A DNA stretch of 44,309 bases from Salinicola sp. (GTDB taxonomy: Bacteria; Pseudomonadota; Gammaproteobacteria; Pseudomonadales; Halomonadaceae). The stretch lies in the NCBI GenBank assembly GCA_002695065.1, contig NZNW01000016.1:1-44309 (forward strand). Reading direction: 5' to 3'. This document shows positions 10,536 through 18,724 of the stretch, one piece after another; position 1 is the stretch's first letter; every line of letters begins with the position of its first letter. The notes beneath the pieces are model-generated. The model worked only from the letters and a program-made list of their open reading frames with translations, searched no databases and was not told the origin of the DNA. A program made the position numbers and the translations under genes.

Positions 10536-10561
10536 CCAAAAGCGCCCCGATGGGGGCGCTT
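10536..10561 (-). terminator. Rho-independent terminator of the chemotaxis gene
   Basis: AGCGCCCC (10541-10548) pairs with GGGGCGCT (10553-10560) around a GATG loop. Read on the minus strand, the stem is followed by TTTT. It lies about 30 bases past the stop of the minus-strand methyl-accepting chemotaxis gene. There is no T-run on the plus strand, so it probably does not end the glucan operon. Confidence 0.85.
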
Positions 10562-10591
10562 GGCGAGGATATCGCGTTCAGAATGTTGCTT

Positions 10592-12289
10592 TCAGAAAGA
10601 CGTCCACTCTTCGGTTTCGGCTTTCTGCGGTGCGGTGCTGGCCCGCGGGCGCGCCGGCGTCTGAGGCCGCACCGGCGTCATGGCCGAGGCGTTGGATGAC
10701 GCCGTGGCCGAGCCCGACGGCAACGCCTGCGTAGTACCGCTGGCCGCCCCCTTGAAGAAAGAGACCTCTCTCAACAGCGCCGCGGCCTGACTCTGCAGCG
10801 AGCGCCCGGCGGCGCTGGACTCTTCCACCAGGCTCGCATTCTGCTGGGTCACTCCATCCATCTGGGACACGGCGGTGTTGATCTGATCGATGCCCTGCGC
10901 CTGCTCGCGGCTGGCCACCGCGATCTCCCCGACCAGCGTGGTCACGCGGGCGACGCCTTCGACGATCTCCTCCAGCGCGTGGCCCGCGCGATTGACCAGT
11001 TCGGTACCGGTATCGACCTGACCGATGCTCTCCTCCACCAGTTTCTTGATCTCCTTGGCGGCATCGGCACTCCGCCCGGCAAGATTCCTCACCTCGCTGG
11101 CCACCACGGCGAAACCGCGGCCCTGCTCGCCGGCGCGTGCCGCTTCCACCGAAGCGTTGAGCGCCAGCAGGTTGGTCTGGAAGGCGATCTCGTCGATCAA
11201 CCCGACGATACCGGCGATCTTGCGGCTCGAGGCGTTGATCCCCTCCATCGCCTTGACCGCCTTGTCGGCGACCTCGCCGCCAGCGTTGGCTCGCTGGCTC
11301 ACGTCGTGGACGAGCTTGTCGGCTTCGGCGGCGTTCTCCGCATTCTGGCGCACGGTCGAGGTGATCTCGTCCATCGATGCCGCCGTCTGTTCGAGGCTCG
11401 CGGCCTGCTCCTGGGTGCGGCGACTGAGATCGTCGGTGCCCTGGGCGATTTCGTCCGCCGCGGTGCTGACCGATTCGGCATTGCCGCGTACGCTCATGAC
11501 GACATGGGAGAACTGGCTCTCCATCGCCTTCAGCGAGCGCAGCATCACGCCGAACTCGTCCTTGCAGGTGATATCGATCGGATTGTCGAGGTTGCCGTCG
11601 GCCATGGCGTTGGCGAGGTCCTGGGCTTTACCCAGCGGGGTCATGATGCCGCGGATCAACCAGAGCGCCAGCAATATGCCCGCGATCAGTGCGCCGATCA
11701 TGGTGCCGATGACGAGTTTGCGTTCCCACTCATATAGCGCGACCGCTCCCTCGTAGGCCTCGGCGGCCTGCGCGCTGTTGCGGTCCACCAGTTGCTGGAT
11801 GTCGCCGAGCGTTTCCGAATAGCGTTCGCGCAGCGTCGTCGTGGCGATCTCCCGGGCGCGATCGAAATCATTGCCGATCATGGCGGTGGTGAGCTCGGCA
11901 ATGGCGGACCGCAGGTTGCCCAGCGAGGTGATGAAGGCGTCGGCCATCTCCCTCTCGATGGGACCGCTGATGCGATTGGGATAGTAGTCTTTCCAAGCCG
12001 CATCGATGATGGCGTCGTTTGCGGCGACCTCCCGCTGCGTCGTCCGCGCCGATTCCGGGTCGCGATCCCGCTGTTCCGCAGTAATCTTGACCCGGTTGCC
12101 GAGCAGCGCCCGGTCGATACGGTTTAGATGCCCCAGTGTCAGAACGTTACCTTCGTAGGTCCGCTCCAGGGCGTCGTTGGTGGAGCTCAGACCGAACAGC
12201 CCGACGACTCCGACGACGAACAACATGACGACACAGGCGCCCAGGCTCGCGGCCAGGCGAAATTTCACGCTTCGATTCAGTAGCAGCAT
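10592..12289 (-). CDS. Methyl-accepting chemotaxis protein
   Basis: 565 residues from ATG at 12289 ([12 protein letters not shown]). The longer frame upstream adds 31 residues that do not look like the family. Layout: transmembrane helix 1 about 11-33; a periplasmic four-helix-bundle (4HB/Tar-like) sensor about 34-190; transmembrane helix 2 about 191-213; HAMP about 212-264; then the cytoplasmic signalling coiled coil, whose hairpin tip [21 protein letters not shown] (about 367-387) contacts CheA/CheW. The C-terminus ends EEWTSF, which fits the xWxxF-type tail that tethers CheR/CheB in high-abundance receptors. The ligand cannot be deduced. It is monocistronic, with its own terminator at 10536-10561. 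Confidence 0.93.
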   Translation of the reverse strand: MLLLNRSVKFRLAASLGACVVMLFVVGVVGLFGLSSTNDALERTYEGNVLTLGHLNRIDRALLGNRVKITAEQRDRDPESARTTQREVAANDAIIDAAWKDYYPNRISGPIEREMADAFITSLGNLRSAIAELTTAMIGNDFDRAREIATTTLRERYSETLGDIQQLVDRNSAQAAEAYEGAVALYEWERKLVIGTMIGALIAGILLALWLIRGIMTPLGKAQDLANAMADGNLDNPIDITCKDEFGVMLRSLKAMESQFSHVVMSVRGNAESVSTAADEIAQGTDDLSRRTQEQAASLEQTAASMDEITSTVRQNAENAAEADKLVHDVSQRANAGGEVADKAVKAMEGINASSRKIAGIVGLIDEIAFQTNLLALNASVEAARAGEQGRGFAVVASEVRNLAGRSADAAKEIKKLVEESIGQVDTGTELVNRAGHALEEIVEGVARVTTLVGEIAVASREQAQGIDQINTAVSQMDGVTQQNASLVEESSAAGRSLQSQAAALLREVSFFKGAASGTTQALPSGSATASSNASAMTPVRPQTPARPRASTAPQKAETEEWTSF

Positions 12290-12756
12290 GGCAAGACCCC
12301 CGATAGATGCCCTCGGCTCTGGCCGTCGGGCGGGTGTAACTGGCTCCGGCAAGCGTGAGAACACCAACATCATTCCCGCCATGCCGTGAGACGCTCTATC
12401 GGCCGCTGTACAAATAAAATTAATTTAATTTAGGGAAGGGTGCGCTTTTCGCTCGCTCCTTGCAGGTCGTTGGCATACAGAACACTGATAGAAAAGGAGA
12501 AAAACCTTTATTGAAAATCGATTAGGCGTGAATGCGCCTGCGGGATGCCAGCCCCCTCTTCCACGGGAACGGGTCGCCTATCGCAAACAACTCTTGTACC
12601 AAAAATCAATCTTGTACAATTTTTACGGCTATGCCAGAGTGTCGGAGCGCCAGCAGGGATCGCTGGCCGGACCGACAAGGATCGTCGAACCGCAACGGGC
12701 AGGGACTGCCTGACTTGCTGGCCAGGACGGCCAGCCTCTACCAAGGAGGGATGACC
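12290..12756. other. Divergent intergenic region with AT-rich promoter tracts
   Basis: About 470 bases between the chemotaxis gene and the zinc-ribbon pair. It includes an AT-rich block at 12409-12433, probably serving the minus-strand chemotaxis gene, and the promoter-like segment at 12594-12620 described separately. Short frames here on both strands overlap one another and have no family features. Confidence 0.5.
12594..12620 (+). promoter_or_regulatory. Candidate promoter with TTGTAC/GTACAA inverted repeat
   Basis: TTGTAC (12594-12599) and TACAAT (12615-12620) read as -35 and -10 with a short 15-bp spacer. The same bases form an inverted repeat TTGTAC-N14-GTACAA, and CTTGTAC occurs twice 18 bp apart. 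This is the only AT-rich promoter-like stretch directly upstream of the two zinc-ribbon genes. The assignment rests on motif resemblance alone. Confidence 0.4.
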
Positions 12757-13008
12757 ATGAGACACCACATTTCATGCACCCGCTGTGGCAATACCCACGC
12801 TGTCTCCGCGGACAGCCCCCGGGACTGGGATGAGATCACCTGCACGGAGTGCGGTGAATTCATCGACACCTACGGCCACCAGGCCGATCTCGCCTCGCCC
12901 AGCTATGCGCTTCATGCGCTGAACCTGTCGCGTGGATTGATCCTGCAGATGGCGAGGGAGAGCGTCCACCGGCTGGAGCGACAGCCAACAATGAGACGTT
13001 CCGCATGA
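12757..13008 (+). CDS. Small zinc-ribbon protein
   Basis: 83 residues, starting at ATG 12757, seven bases after a strong AAGGAGG. The ATG at 12751 is too close to that site. The N-terminal half has two CxxC knuckles, CTRCG (about residue 6) and CTECG (about residue 30), spaced as in a single zinc ribbon. The C-terminal half (SYALHALNLSRGLILQMARESVHRL) looks helical. The family is not recognised. Its stop overlaps the start of the next gene, also a mini zinc ribbon, so the two are probably made in fixed proportion. Function unknown: RNA or DNA binding, or a metal-binding adaptor, would all fit. Confidence 0.7.
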   Translation: MRHHISCTRCGNTHAVSADSPRDWDEITCTECGEFIDTYGHQADLASPSYALHALNLSRGLILQMARESVHRLERQPTMRRSA

Positions 13009-13199
13009 TGACCGTCACCTTGAACCTCGACTGCAGCGTCTGCGGCCATCATCGGTTTCATCTGCCCATCAAGCAGGAGGAGGGGGCGCGCGTCACCTGC
13101 GCGAACTGCTCGGCATACAAGTGCCAGATACGGGATCTCGAGAAGGCCCTGATCGCCGCGGGCCGCAATCGATATCGCACGGCCGTCTCCGCCGCCTGA
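13005..13199 (+). CDS. Second small zinc-ribbon protein, coupled to the first
   Basis: 64 residues (MMTVTLNLDCSVCGHHRFHLP...). CSVCGHH (about residue 10) and CANCSAY (about residue 32) supply four Cys for one zinc site, followed by a short basic helix (QIRDLEKALIAAGRNRYR). The start overlaps the previous stop in the string GCATGATGACC: the ATG at 13005 or the one at 13008, with a 1-4 base overlap. There is no separate ribosome site, so translational coupling is likely. A strong terminator follows 25 bases after the stop. I do not recognise the family. Confidence 0.65.
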   Translation: MMTVTLNLDCSVCGHHRFHLPIKQEEGARVTCANCSAYKCQIRDLEKALIAAGRNRYRTAVSAA

Positions 13200-13224
13200 T
13201 CCGGCATTCGATCGTACTTGCCTG

Positions 13225-13252
13225 GCCGCCTTCCCGTTCTGGCGGCTTTTTT
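13225..13252 (+). terminator. Rho-independent terminator after the zinc-ribbon pair
   Basis: GCCGCC (13225-13230), a ten-base loop and GGCGGC (13241-13246) are followed by TTTTTT (13247-13252) on the plus strand, just after the second zinc-ribbon gene. Confidence 0.85.
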
Positions 13253-13342
13253 GCAGTCGGATGGGCGGTCAGGAAACGTCGCCACCGGCGGCGGATTGAA
13301 GCGGCGTGGGTGTTACCGCCATTCCCTTGCCGACCGCCAGAT

Positions 13343-13488
13343 CTAGGATTTGCACGAAAAGTCGGCGAGCGAAGGCCAGACCGGGGCGCGTAGCTAGGCG
13401 GAAATCGGCGAAAACGGATCGGGTTGGCGTTCCAGCCGATTTTTAACGACGTATTGCCGAGTGCAGGCAGTTTTCGTACGGAGCCTAA
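13343..13488. mobile_element. MITE-like element, copy 1 (146 bp)
   Basis: A non-coding segment bounded by imperfect inverted ends: left CTAGGATTTGCACGAAAA, right TTTTCGTACGGAGCCTAA. Blocks such as AAAAGTCGGCGAGCGAAGG and TATTGCCGAGTGCAGGCAG are shared word for word with copy 2 at 26565-26725. It lacks about 27 internal bases present in copy 2. Flanks are CTAG and CTAA, which fit a 4-bp YTAR-like target as used by IS5-type elements, though the two sides differ by one base. The CTA at 13485-13487 is the stop codon (TAG, minus strand) of the downstream Ku gene. No transposase is present, so it would need help in trans. Confidence 0.8.
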
Positions 13489-14690
13489 TCACCTTGTCGT
13501 AGCGCCTCGATCAACTGCATCTTGTTCATGCCGCTGCGCCCGGCGAGGTCGCGTTGCTGGGCCAGTTGGTAGAGCGCTTCACGGGAGAGTCGGGTCAGTT
13601 CGGCCTTGGCGGGTGCCCTGCGGGATTTCCTCGATGCCGGGCTGCGACCGGAAGCCTTGTCCTGCGTATCGGAAGCACGGGCGGACGACGAGGATTTTCG
13701 CTTCGACGCGCGCCCTTTACCCTCACCTCCTTTATCTTCGCCTCCTTTACCTTCGCCCCCTTTCCCCTGGCCCCCTTTTGGGGTCGGTTCGACCCGCCCG
13801 CGCTTGAGACTGCGCTTGAGCACCTGCATCAGATCGATGACTTCGGCGCCCTCTTCGCTCTCGTTACCTTGGTCCGCATCCCGCGAACGGGTAGCTTCGA
13901 CCGGGGCGACATCCTGATGACGCCGACGCTTCTGACGTACCCGTTTCTTGAGCGCTTCGATGTGGGGATCGATCAGTTCGTCGGGGTCGAAATGGTTGGC
14001 GTCGAGCTTGTCCATCGCCTGCCGGATCCGCCGCTCGCGTTTCGCATCCGGCTCACCCGGCGGCTCCAGGCCGATGCTTCGCGGCGTGCGCAGTTCGTCA
14101 TGGAAGCGCAGCGCCTCGGCACGCAGGATGCCGTTCTCGGCCACGATCGCCACCAGCACCTCGCGTCCCCGCATCACCAGCGTGGCGATTCCCGCCCGCC
14201 CGGCATTTTCCATCGCCGCGGCCAGCAGCCGATAAGGCTTGAGCGCGCCATCGCCGCGAGCCGAGCGAGAGTCCGGCACCAGAAAGTAGGCACGTCGAAA
14301 ATAGAGCGGATCGAGCTGGTCCAGCGGAACGAACCGGCTCAACTCGATCTCGCGCCGGTGCTCGAGCGTGGCGTCCTCGATCTCCTGATCCTCGACGACC
14401 GCGTAGCGGTCCTCGCCGACCTCGACGCCCCGGGCCAGCTCGCTCGACTTGAGCGGCTTGCGCCCGGTCTCGCTGAAGAACCGGCGGGACAGCGGCCTGC
14501 CCTGATCGTCGACCTCTTTCAGCGTGATATCACGCGAATGCTGGGCGGGGTAGAGACCGACCGGGAGATTGACCAGCCCGAAGGCGATGGTGCCGGACCA
14601 GAACGGTCGCGGCCCGCGAAAACCTCCATCGTGGTGATGCCGCTCGTCCGACTTCGATGTTTTCGACTTTGTCGTCTTCGATTCAGGCAC
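13485..14690 (-). CDS. ku: Ku-family DNA-end-binding protein with long basic tail
   Basis: Bacterial Ku, which forms a ring on double-strand break ends and recruits LigD for non-homologous end joining. The Ku core (PRPFWSGTIAFGLVNLPVGLYPA onward, about residues 25-265) is complete. Unlike the adjacent Ku it carries a long C-terminal extension: a low-complexity Lys/Gly stretch (KGGQGKGGEGKGGEDKGGEGKG), a Ser/Lys/Arg region, and a final Rho-N/SAP-like helical motif (LSREALYQLAQQRDLAGRSG). I place the start at GTG 14690, after GGGAG at eight bases and overlapping the previous Ku stop by 8 bp. A longer frame reaches 14786 but would overlap by 104 bp with non-Ku sequence. Its stop codon lies in the tip of the MITE-like element. 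Confidence 0.9.
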   Translation of the reverse strand: MPESKTTKSKTSKSDERHHHDGGFRGPRPFWSGTIAFGLVNLPVGLYPAQHSRDITLKEVDDQGRPLSRRFFSETGRKPLKSSELARGVEVGEDRYAVVEDQEIEDATLEHRREIELSRFVPLDQLDPLYFRRAYFLVPDSRSARGDGALKPYRLLAAAMENAGRAGIATLVMRGREVLVAIVAENGILRAEALRFHDELRTPRSIGLEPPGEPDAKRERRIRQAMDKLDANHFDPDELIDPHIEALKKRVRQKRRRHQDVAPVEATRSRDADQGNESEEGAEVIDLMQVLKRSLKRGRVEPTPKGGQGKGGEGKGGEDKGGEGKGRASKRKSSSSARASDTQDKASGRSPASRKSRRAPAKAELTRLSREALYQLAQQRDLAGRSGMNKMQLIEALRQGD

Positions 14691-15456
14691 GCTTGCGCTC
14701 CCGGGCCAGGCTGGCCTCGAGTGACGACGCGATATCGTCGGAGGATTCCTGCCGGCGCCGGCGTTTGACCTTGAGTCGCTTGCCACTGCGCTTGGCCTCC
14801 ACCAGTGCTCCCAGTCGCTGACGATACTCGTCCTGGTAGGTTGCCGGCTCGAAGTCGGCGGCGTACGTCTCGACCAGATCGGTCGCCATCTTCACCTCCC
14901 TGTCGTTCAGCTTGGCACCGCCGGGGGGATCGAGGGCATCGGCATCGACGACTTCGTCGAGATGGCGCAAGATGATCAGCACCGGGTGGCCGTCGTGGTC
15001 GCGCAGCGCACCGACATAGGCCTTGTGCCGCATCACCCAGTGGACCAAGCCTTCCCGTCCGCTGCTGGCGAGCGCGGCGGCGAAGGCGTCGAACGTGCTT
15101 TCGTCTCCATCCGGGCCGAGGTAGTAGGGACGCCGGTACCACTGGTTATCGATCGTCCCTGGAGGCAGGAAGTGCATCACCTCGATATCCCGCGAGGGCG
15201 CCGGCGCCAGTTCGTCGAGCTCGTCGGTATCGAACAGGATGCGATCCTGCTTGCCGACGACGGCCTTGTGCCGGTCGTCGCGCGACACGGTCTTCCCGCT
15301 TCGGGGCTCGATCATCGCCTGATGCACGGGACGACGCCGACGCCGGTCGAGCAGGCGAAAATGGACGTGGCGGTCGCTGACCGCCGTATAGAGCTTGACC
15401 GGCACCCGCTCCTCGCCAAAGCCGATGACGCCTTTCCAGACCGCGCGAGCGCTCAT
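14683..15456 (-). CDS. ku: Ku-family DNA-end-binding protein (short form)
   Basis: 257 residues from ATG 15456 (MSARAVWKGVIGFGEERVPVKLYTA), the standard start and length for bacterial Ku. The Ku core fills almost the whole protein (HFLPPGTIDNQWYRRPYYLGPDG in the middle). The tail is short and basic (KRLKVKRRRRQESSDD) and resembles LigD-contact or DNA-threading tails. It follows ligD by 58 bp and overlaps the next Ku by 8 bp, so all three form one minus-strand operon. The two Ku proteins are clearly diverged, which allows either a heterodimer or two separate homodimers. Confidence 0.93.
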   Translation of the reverse strand: MSARAVWKGVIGFGEERVPVKLYTAVSDRHVHFRLLDRRRRRPVHQAMIEPRSGKTVSRDDRHKAVVGKQDRILFDTDELDELAPAPSRDIEVMHFLPPGTIDNQWYRRPYYLGPDGDESTFDAFAAALASSGREGLVHWVMRHKAYVGALRDHDGHPVLIILRHLDEVVDADALDPPGGAKLNDREVKMATDLVETYAADFEPATYQDEYRQRLGALVEAKRSGKRLKVKRRRRQESSDDIASSLEASLARERKRA

Positions 15457-15514
15457 CGTTTTCTTCCCTCGGCTGTTCCGGTCATCCACGCGGCCCTCCT
15501 GGTCACGTCGGTCA

Positions 15515-18253
15515 TCACACCTCCATCCCGGCATCGCGGCAGCGCTTCTTGGTCAGTCGCTCGCGGGCGTCGTCGAAGCCCTCCCACGGATCATGCTTGA
15601 GCGAAGCCAGCCGGCGCGGCAGATTGGCCAGCGCATAATGATCGGCACTCAGTTTCGGCCCGAGCTCCTCCCAGCGAATCGGCGTCGCCACCGGCGCGCC
15701 GGGCTTGGCGCGTACCGAATAGGAAGCCACCGCCGTGGCGCCACGGCCGTTGCGCAGGTAATCGAGGAACACCTTGCCGCGGCGAGCCTGCTTGGACATG
15801 TTGAGCGTCAACTGGTCGGGATGACGCTCGGCGCAGCGTTCACATACGGCTTCGGCAAACCCCTTGGCGGTCTCCCAGTCGGCATGCGGTTTGAGCGGAA
15901 CCACCAGATGCAGGCCCTTGCCGCCGGTGGTGCGCAGGAAGGCGGTGAGTCCGAGCTCGGACAGCGTTTGGCGCAGCTCGCCGGCGACATCGATGACCGC
16001 CTGCCATTTGCAGTCCGGTGCCGGATCGAGATCGAACACCAGTTGATCGGGGCGCTCGAGATCGTCGACGCGACTGTTCCAGAGGTGAAATTCGACGGTC
16101 CCCATCTGGACCAGCGCCACCAGGTCGGCGACACGGCGCGCGTAGAGATAGTCGTGCCTGCCGGATTTTTCGGCGATGGCCACGCTCGGCAGGCTGTCCG
16201 GCATGGTCTCGCTGGGATGCTTCTGGACGAAACACTCCTCGCCGACACCGCCGGGGCAGCGCAGCAGCGTCAATGGCCGCTCGGCGAGACCGGGCAGGAT
16301 CCACCCGGCATGCTCGGCATAGTATTCGGCCAGCGCCCGCTTGGTGATGCCCTGGTCCTCGAACAGCACCCGATCGGGGTGCGTCAGCCGGACGCCCTCG
16401 ATCTCGTCATCGCCGCCACCGGATCGCCTCCGGGTCGAACGCTTGCCGGGGGAAGGTTCACTCGCTTTCTCGCTCATGGACGGCTCCGTCGCTCGTTGCT
16501 GGCTCAGCCGAATGTCGTGGGGATCGCGATCCTCGCGCAGGCCGCGAAAGCGCGGATGGCGCAGGCGACCATCCTGGGTCCATTCGCTGAAATTGACGTC
16601 GATCACGCGCTTGGGCGTGACCCAGTGGCTGCTGGCCAGATCGGGAATGTCGCGCTCGACGAAAGGCGAGGTCTTGCGCGGCGAGCGCGCCAGTTCCCGA
16701 TGCCACTCGGCGAGCTGATCGTTGGAGAACCCGGCGCCGACCCGACCGCAGTAGCGCAGCTTGCCGTCGTCGTCGTAGGCGCCGATCAGCAGCGAACCGA
16801 AGCCGCTGCGCGAGCCTTGGGGGTCGGTGTAGCCGCCGACGACGAATTCGGCCTGACACTCGGTCTTGGTCTTCAGCCAGTCCCGGTTGCGGCGGCCACG
16901 ATAGGGAGAGTCGGCACGCTTGGAAACGATGCCCTCCAGACCCTGGCGACTCGCCTGCCGGTAGAACGCCGCACCCTGGCCTTCGATGTGATCGGTATAG
17001 CGCAGCAGGCCACTGTTGCCGATCTTCACCGCGTCACAGATCTGCGCCAGCAGCGCCTTGCGGTCGCGCAGGGCGACGTCGTCGAGCGCCACCCCTTCGA
17101 ACCCGAGGCCGTCGAGATAACGCAGATCGAAGATCTGGTACACCAGTCCGGCGGTCTTCTCCTCGCTCAGCGCCCCCTGCAGGCGCCGGAAGTCGCTGAT
17201 ACCGTCGCGTCTCAGCGCGACGACCTCGCCGTCGAGCAGCACCTTCTCCAGCGGCAGCGCTTCGATCGCCTCGGCGATCTCCGGAAACCGGTCCCGCCAG
17301 TCGTGACCGTTGCGCGTCAGCAGGCTCACCCTGCCGCGGTCGAGCCGCGCCAGAACGCGGTAGCCATCGAACTTGATCTCGTGGAACCAGTCGTCATCGT
17401 CCGGCGCCTCCTCGACCAGCGTCGCCAACTGCGCCGCAGGCCGAGCGGGGAGGTTCGCCTTGCGCGCGCCCTCGAGCTGACCGGGATCGATCTTGACGGC
17501 CGGGGCCTTGCGACCACTGCTCGAGCGCCTGCTCGCGGTTTTCGATGAAGGTTTTGACGACGAGGATCGGGAGGATGGGGACTTCGTCGACGACGAGTGC
17601 TTTGACGGCGATTTCTTTGACGACGAGTTCGACGCCGAGGCGGTTGATGACGGGGCTGCTGATGACGAACCCGCTGTCGATGAAGAGGATGGGGACTTCC
17701 CTTCGGCGATCTCCGTCATGCGCCGGTTCGAGGCCACGCTGACGTCGTCCAGGCTGTCGGGCACGTGGGAATCGGCGTCGTCATGGCGTTTGATCATCAG
17801 CCACTGCTTGCCATCCTGCCGCTTTCCGCCGCTTCCTCGGCCACTCATTCGCTTGAGCGTCCAGGCCCCCTTGAGCTTGGCGCCGTCGAGCTCGAAATCG
17901 ATCTGGCCGTCATCGTGCTTGCCGCTCACCCGCCATTCGCCACGGTCCCAGATCATCACCGTTCCGGCACCGTAACCGTCAGGGATCACCCCCTCGAAAT
18001 CGCCGTAGTCGAGCGAGTGGTCCTCGACCTGAACCGCCAGGTGCTTCTCGCCGGGCTCGAGACTGGGCCCCTTCGGCAGCGCCCAGCTGCGCAACACGCC
18101 GTCTTCCTCCAGCCGCAGGTCATAGTGCAGTTGGCTGGCGTCATGCTTGTGAATCACGAAACTCGACCGCGAACGCTGCTTGCCGCGTTTGCCGCGAGGT
18201 TCCGGCGAGCGCGAGAAGTCACGCTTGTTGCGGTAGGTCTCGAGATCAGCCAT
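15515..18253 (-). CDS. ligD: ATP-dependent DNA ligase LigD (phosphoesterase-ligase-polymerase)
   Basis: 912 residues with all three LigD modules. The 3'-phosphoesterase is about 10-155 (FVIHKHDASQLHYDLRLE, GVIPDGYGAGTVMIWDRGEW). A Ser/Lys-rich linker about 185-260 follows. The ligase is about 275-570, with the nucleotidyl-Lys motif EIKFDGYR near 295 and EGIVSKRADSPYRG later. The primase-polymerase domain is about 615-895, with FDLDP near 738 and TTGGKGLHLVVPL. The order PE-LIG-POL is the Pseudomonas-type arrangement. It repairs double-strand breaks together with Ku by trimming, filling and sealing ends. It heads the operon ligD-ku-ku. The long plus-strand frame across it (15395-17548) is a GC-bias shadow. 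Confidence 0.96.
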   Translation of the reverse strand: MADLETYRNKRDFSRSPEPRGKRGKQRSRSSFVIHKHDASQLHYDLRLEEDGVLRSWALPKGPSLEPGEKHLAVQVEDHSLDYGDFEGVIPDGYGAGTVMIWDRGEWRVSGKHDDGQIDFELDGAKLKGAWTLKRMSGRGSGGKRQDGKQWLMIKRHDDADSHVPDSLDDVSVASNRRMTEIAEGKSPSSSSTAGSSSAAPSSTASASNSSSKKSPSKHSSSTKSPSSRSSSSKPSSKTASRRSSSGRKAPAVKIDPGQLEGARKANLPARPAAQLATLVEEAPDDDDWFHEIKFDGYRVLARLDRGRVSLLTRNGHDWRDRFPEIAEAIEALPLEKVLLDGEVVALRRDGISDFRRLQGALSEEKTAGLVYQIFDLRYLDGLGFEGVALDDVALRDRKALLAQICDAVKIGNSGLLRYTDHIEGQGAAFYRQASRQGLEGIVSKRADSPYRGRRNRDWLKTKTECQAEFVVGGYTDPQGSRSGFGSLLIGAYDDDGKLRYCGRVGAGFSNDQLAEWHRELARSPRKTSPFVERDIPDLASSHWVTPKRVIDVNFSEWTQDGRLRHPRFRGLREDRDPHDIRLSQQRATEPSMSEKASEPSPGKRSTRRRSGGGDDEIEGVRLTHPDRVLFEDQGITKRALAEYYAEHAGWILPGLAERPLTLLRCPGGVGEECFVQKHPSETMPDSLPSVAIAEKSGRHDYLYARRVADLVALVQMGTVEFHLWNSRVDDLERPDQLVFDLDPAPDCKWQAVIDVAGELRQTLSELGLTAFLRTTGGKGLHLVVPLKPHADWETAKGFAEAVCERCAERHPDQLTLNMSKQARRGKVFLDYLRNGRGATAVASYSVRAKPGAPVATPIRWEELGPKLSADHYALANLPRRLASLKHDPWEGFDDARERLTKKRCRDAGMEV

Positions 18254-18724
18254 CCGTCGCTCCCACGATGATCCTGCAAATCGACAGTTTTCAGCCTAGT
18301 CAACGCCGCTTTCCGCGCCAGAGCATTAACCCAGGTCAGTCGGCGATACGCTTTGGCTTCTCCCTGTTAGCTCCTCCCTGGCGAACCGGAATCCACTCGT
18401 TCCTTTAATCTGGATCAGTCACCTCGCCCTTCGAACCCGCTAACTTACGGGAGTCCGACATCGCTCATCACGCGGCTCCGATACGCATTCCCCGGCTCCC
18501 GTGAAAGTTACCTATGAGAGTGACGGGCGTCAGGAGGCACCATGCGGGACCCGGCACTGCCGTGCCGCCTCCCGAGAAGAGCGCCGAGATCGAGGCTGGG
18601 CGCCTTCTTGATTTGAAGGGTGGGCTCGGGTCGACCACGCTGATACTCATTCGCCCCTATCGCAGTCTCGCCGTCGGTTCGTCGCGATGGCAGTTCATCC
18701 GTCGTGACGGAAGGAGATGCCCTC
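18254..18724. other. Divergent intergenic region with possible leader ORF
   Basis: About 470 bases between ligD and ackA. The only item with gene-like signals is a 25-codon frame at 18542-18619 (listed separately) preceded by CAGGAGG. Promoters for either flanking gene could not be fixed. Further short frames here run into ackA in the wrong phase and are rejected. Confidence 0.5.
18542..18619 (+). other. Possible short leader ORF upstream of ackA
   Basis: ATG at 18542 follows CAGGAGG at five bases and opens a frame of 25 residues or so (MRDPALPCRLPRRAPRS...) closed by TGA at 18617-18619. The ribosome site is stronger than that of many real genes here. The peptide is Arg/Pro-rich with no known family. 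It may be a chance frame in GC-rich DNA or a leader peptide for the ackA-xfp transcript. Confidence 0.25.

Noticed and set aside
13712..13780. CCTCCTTTACCTTCGCC-type repeat block
   Set aside because: Encodes the Gly/Lys tail of the long Ku protein. Possibly slippage-prone, but explained by the gene.
15395..17548. 717-codon plus-strand frame over ligD
   Set aside because: Opposite a fully recognisable LigD; no domain features and no ribosome site.
17525..17700. Apparent GAC/GACGAG repeat block inside ligD
   Set aside because: It is the codon pattern of the Ser/Lys-rich linker between the phosphoesterase and ligase domains, not a separate repeat element.
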